The position numbers and the translations under genes are program-made. The notes beneath the pieces are model-generated. The model searched no databases. It had not been told where the DNA came from and saw only the letters and a list, made by a program, of their open reading frames with translations. 64,000 nt of DNA. It comes from Actinokineospora diospyrosa (lineage in GTDB: Bacteria > Actinomycetota > Actinomycetes > Mycobacteriales > Pseudonocardiaceae). Every line of letters starts with the position of its first letter. Position 1 is the stretch's first letter. Of the stretch, positions 61,238 through 64,000 are shown piece after piece. Where the stretch lies: contig NZ_JAMTCO010000001.1 of the NCBI RefSeq assembly GCF_024171925.1, forward strand, positions 434,001 to 498,000, written 5' to 3'.

Positions 61238-62368
61238 TCAGTCCAGATAGCGTTCGGGTCCACCCGCGCGCACTGTGTCCAATGTGACGCAGTGGAATCC
61301 ACCACCGAGCACCCGCGAGTGGCGCAACCGGCGCGGAGCGACCGTGATGCCCTTGGACTCCAGCAACCGGATCAGCTCGGGCTGGTTGCGATCGACGATG
61401 GCCAGGTCCTGGCTGACCATCAACAGGTTCATCCCCACCCACGGCGTGCTCAACGTACGGGGGAGCAGTGGCGCCACTGGCTCGTTGATCGGCGGGCACC
61501 ACAGCACGTCCCACCCGCGCAACACATCCGGGATGGTGTCCGGCTTCACGCGCGAGGGGTTAAGCAGCACCAGACCCGGCCGCAGGAAGCAGATCGTGCT
61601 GTCGATGTGGGTGCCCTGGTACAGGCCGCGCAGCGGGTGCACCCGGATGTCGCCCAGCAGCCGCAACGTCGACTGCAACCAGCGCATACCGATCTCGTTG
61701 CCGCTGCGGGAGACCTGGTAGAACACGTCACGGCCCAGGCGCAGGACGTTGGCCGCCTCGAACGCGGGCTCCGCCTCGCCCAGCGTCGGGTTACCCGCCT
61801 CGTCGGTGCGGAACAGCTCGTCGCGCAGTTGCGGCCGCGGGGCGCCCAGCCAGTGCGCGCCGCGCACCAGGTAGTCCTGGAACAACTCCCGCAGGTTGGA
61901 CAGCTCGAAGTACCGGCCGCGCGACGGGCTCGGCGTCTCGATGATCGTCGAACCCACGACGAGGGCGAGGTCCCGGGGGCAGTACGAATGACGTCCCCGG
62001 GTGCGCCAGCCGGGTCCGCCGAACTCCTGCTCGTGATCGGAGGCGGGCGGCTGGTGGACCACCACACCCATCTCGCGCAGCGTCGTCACGAGATCAGCCA
62101 GGTCCTCGTTCGTCTCCTCGATCACCCGCTCGGGGAACTGCCCGCCGACCTGTTCCCGTTCCGGTGCCGAGAGCTCGGGGTAGTCGTTGAGCCAGGCCGA
62201 GAGATCGGTCTGCGCCGGGACGCCCGCGCGGGTGGCGTCGCCGACGATGACCTCCCGCAGCGGGGTGAACTCGTCCCACGAGTTCACCGCCTTCAGCGGG
62301 TACTCCGGTGATGTCGCGCCATTGCCGTTCATGTCCACTTCGGACCTTGTGCTGGGCCGCACTGTCAC
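61238..62368 (-). CDS. Arginine:X amidinotransferase
   Basis: A 376-aa enzyme of the glycine/inosamine amidinotransferase family (AGAT, StrB, AmtA). Catalytic residues: Asp in EAANVLRLGRDVFY, His in YQGTHIDSTICF and nucleophile Cys in VLGGGFHCVTLD. It transfers the amidino group from arginine to an amine and releases ornithine. GTG 62368 has GGAGGA with a 7-8-nt spacer; the in-frame ATG at 62332 has only a weak site. Position between the 2-oxoglutarate oxygenase and the carbamoyltransferase points to guanidino chemistry in the product. Confidence 0.92.
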   Translation of the reverse strand: MTVRPSTRSEVDMNGNGATSPEYPLKAVNSWDEFTPLREVIVGDATRAGVPAQTDLSAWLNDYPELSAPEREQVGGQFPERVIEETNEDLADLVTTLREMGVVVHQPPASDHEQEFGGPGWRTRGRHSYCPRDLALVVGSTIIETPSPSRGRYFELSNLRELFQDYLVRGAHWLGAPRPQLRDELFRTDEAGNPTLGEAEPAFEAANVLRLGRDVFYQVSRSGNEIGMRWLQSTLRLLGDIRVHPLRGLYQGTHIDSTICFLRPGLVLLNPSRVKPDTIPDVLRGWDVLWCPPINEPVAPLLPRTLSTPWVGMNLLMVSQDLAIVDRNQPELIRLLESKGITVAPRRLRHSRVLGGGFHCVTLDTVRAGGPERYLD

Positions 62369-62406
62369 GTTTCCGTCCTCCTCTGTCCTTCGACTGTCCT
62401 GGTGGG

Positions 62407-63387
62407 TTAGTCCGGTATGCGCGTGCCCCAGCGGCGGAAGGTGAGCGCGGATCCGCAGATCATGGTCCGCATCAGCCAGCGGTCGGTGCCGTCGTAGCGC
62501 GCGGTGAACGGCGTGCGGGCGTGCACGACCCGCTTGTTGTCGAAGATCAGCAGGTCGCCCCGCGCCATCACGTGGGAGATGGCGGCCTCGTCCAGCGCCG
62601 CGCCGAGCTCGCGCAACGCCTCCGCCGCCTCGGTGTCGGCCTCGTCCAGGGGCTCCAGGTGGTGCGTGTCGTAGGCGATCTCCGGTGACGACGCCGACCC
62701 CGACAAGATCGGGAGGCGGCGCATCGACACCTCACCCGCCAGCACGTGCGCGGGGTCCGGCCGCACGTGGTAGCGCGGCTGGCGGAGAACGGCGATGTGG
62801 GCGGGTGCGAGGTCGACGTCCCTCGCCTGGGAGTACTTGGACGCCGCGGTGGGATCACCCCGCAGGCACAACAGGCCCGCGTAGTCGCAGCGGTCATCGC
62901 GGAAGCTGTCCTCGCAGTGCCAGTCGAGCATGCCGGTGCTGCTCTGGCTCGTCTGGGTGAACTCCATCTTCCGCACCGGCACCATGTTCTGCACGACACG
63001 GCCGTGGTAGAGGCTCGCGTAGTTGAACGGCTCGCCGAGCATGGTCGTCACCGACGCCAGCAGCAGGGAAGCCCGCTGCGCCTGCCCGGGCGGCGGCGGC
63101 GCGTACGGCGCCTTCGCCGTCTCGGGGAACTCCGCGCTATCGGGCAAGAGCCCGCGCACGAGGATCACGTCCCCTTCCGGCGCGTAGCGCCGGTATTCGA
63201 TGACGCCGCGGCGCAGGTCGGCGGGCAAGAGCGGTGTGGCCGCGAGTGCCAGATCGACGAACTCGTCCGGCGTGCACGTCTCAAGGTCTCTGTCGTCGAT
63301 CAATCGACCAAGCGCGGACCACAGTTCTTCAGCATCGTGCGGCCGCACCTCAATCGTTGAGGTAGGTGACTTCGTGATGGCCTTCAC
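62407..63387 (-). CDS. Clavaminate-synthase-like Fe(II)/2-oxoglutarate oxygenase (VioC/OrfP type)
   Basis: A 326-aa oxygenase. The iron facial triad is His and Glu/Asp in LDWHCEDSFRDDRCDYAGL and the distal His in NKRVVHARTPF; the 2-oxoglutarate Arg is in DRWLMRTMI. The spacing and the DYAGLLCLRGD block match the arginine/asparagine beta-hydroxylase branch (VioC, OrfP, AsnO) rather than TauD. Free L-arginine or a related amino acid hydroxylated at C3 or C4 is the likely product, inferred from family and neighbours. GTG 63387 follows AGGAGGA with a 6-7-nt spacer. It ends 38 bp before the amidinotransferase. Confidence 0.9.
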   Translation of the reverse strand: MKAITKSPTSTIEVRPHDAEELWSALGRLIDDRDLETCTPDEFVDLALAATPLLPADLRRGVIEYRRYAPEGDVILVRGLLPDSAEFPETAKAPYAPPPPGQAQRASLLLASVTTMLGEPFNYASLYHGRVVQNMVPVRKMEFTQTSQSSTGMLDWHCEDSFRDDRCDYAGLLCLRGDPTAASKYSQARDVDLAPAHIAVLRQPRYHVRPDPAHVLAGEVSMRRLPILSGSASSPEIAYDTHHLEPLDEADTEAAEALRELGAALDEAAISHVMARGDLLIFDNKRVVHARTPFTARYDGTDRWLMRTMICGSALTFRRWGTRIPD

Positions 63388-63539
63388 TCCGAGTCCTCCT
63401 GTTCAGCCTTCATCTCCGATGTGGACACACTTGACGGCATACGCCAGTAGCCTCCCGTTGGTTGATCTCATTCGACGGCTGCCTGCCAGGCGCTGTGGCC
63501 GCGCTCCGGACTCGGGCCGTCCGCACCACGTGCCCGAGG

Positions 63540-64000
63540 TCAACCAGTCTGCTTGAGTCGGTTCCTGAACCAGGCGATCGTTCGGCGGAGCCCTTCTTGG
63601 ATCGAGATCTCGGGTTGCCAATCGAGCAGGTTCTTGGCGAGCGTGATGTCGGGCCTGCGCAGCCGCGGGTCGTTCTGCGGCAACGGGACGTGGCGCACCG
63701 GCGAGTCCGATCCGGCGAGCCTGCAGATGCGGTACGCGATCTCCAGCACGCTCAGTTCGTACTCGCTGCCGATGTTGACCGGCCCGCTGTGACCGGAGTG
63801 CAGCAAGCGCACGATGCCCTCCACGGTGTCCTCTACATAGCAGAGCGACCTGGTCTGGGTGCCGCCCCCGGCGACTGTCAGCGGCTGCCGCAGCAACGCT
63901 TGTTTGATGAAGGTGGGGACCATGCGCCCGTCGTCGACGCGCATCCGTGGGCCATAGGAGTTGAACAACCGCACGATCGTCGTGTTCAGGTCGTGGGTCA
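63540..64000 (-). CDS. NAD-dependent sugar-nucleotide epimerase/decarboxylase (N-terminal part outside window)
   Basis: The C-terminal ~153 residues of a short-chain-dehydrogenase-type sugar nucleotide enzyme, open to the right edge. The visible part has TTIVRLFNSYGPRMRVDDGR, GGGTQTRSLCYVEDTVEGI, GPVNIGSEYELS and LAKNLLDWQPEISIQEGL, closest to the UDP-glucuronate decarboxylase/dTDP-glucose 4,6-dehydratase group (the RMRxDDGR form is typical of UXS). It would supply an NDP-sugar for the glycosyltransferases of the operon. The N-terminal NAD-binding and YxxxK motifs are not in the window, so the subclass is uncertain. Confidence 0.85.
   Translation of the reverse strand, partial: THDLNTTIVRLFNSYGPRMRVDDGRMVPTFIKQALLRQPLTVAGGGTQTRSLCYVEDTVEGIVRLLHSGHSGPVNIGSEYELSVLEIAYRICRLAGSDSPVRHVPLPQNDPRLRRPDITLAKNLLDWQPEISIQEGLRRTIAWFRNRLKQTG

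Overview
The window is high-GC actinomycete DNA (GC- and C/G-ending codons almost throughout, GTG starts, mycothiol-type and Streptomyces-like secreted families). A filamentous member of the Pseudonocardiales is my best guess, but no rRNA or other marker gene is present to fix the genus. There are no convincing tRNA, rRNA or CRISPR loci.

Layout. 1-6.2 kb: partial amidase, DivIVA-like coiled-coil protein, large secreted S8 protease and a beta-propeller protein. 6.2-13.1 kb: an unusual repeat landscape. Two inverted arms (6265-7252 and 11034-11667), each with a 145-bp palindromic module and a degenerate ~65-bp tandem array, enclose three genes (DUF1684 protein, SMP-30-like propeller, LuxR-type regulator). 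About 1.5 kb without a supportable gene follows.

13.1-29.6 kb is the most interesting part: a biosynthetic cluster around an indigoidine-synthetase-type NRPS (A with inserted oxidase, PCP, TE) carrying a C-terminal tautomerase-like domain. It is followed, with 1-nt overlaps, by a pseudouridine-5'-phosphate glycosidase (PsuG/IndA) and a PRPP synthetase. Around them lie a eukaryote-type (Fur1-like) uracil phosphoribosyltransferase, a TrpF-like protein lacking the catalytic Cys, a PfpI/Hsp31-like protein, a WrbA-like flavoprotein, a class I methyltransferase, two almost identical alpha/beta hydrolases, a LysR regulator, an Rv2466c-like protein and two exporters. The content points to a C-nucleoside and/or indigoidine-type product, related in logic to the minimycin/indigoidine and showdomycin systems but with a different enzyme set.

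30-43.9 kb: an RHS/YD-repeat polymorphic toxin with a Hint domain and an overlapping candidate immunity gene, an S1 and an S8 secreted protease, a LAL-type regulator and a small secreted beta-sandwich protein. 43.9-46.8 kb: a TrxB-like flavoprotein and an ECF sigma factor paired with a YCII/DGPF protein. 46.9-53.4 kb: a second LAL regulator and a class II lanthipeptide locus (LanM with a 67-aa precursor overlapping its stop codon), divergent from a secreted ricin-type lectin.

54.3-64 kb (all minus strand, running off the right edge): a second biosynthetic operon with a sugar-nucleotide epimerase/decarboxylase (partial), a clavaminate-synthase/VioC-type Fe(II)/2-oxoglutarate oxygenase, an amidinotransferase, an atypical carbamoyltransferase, two glycosyltransferases, an MFS exporter, a PP2C-like phosphatase and an APH-type phosphotransferase. 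Together these suggest a guanidino- or arginine-derived glycosylated metabolite with export and phosphorylation-based self-protection.
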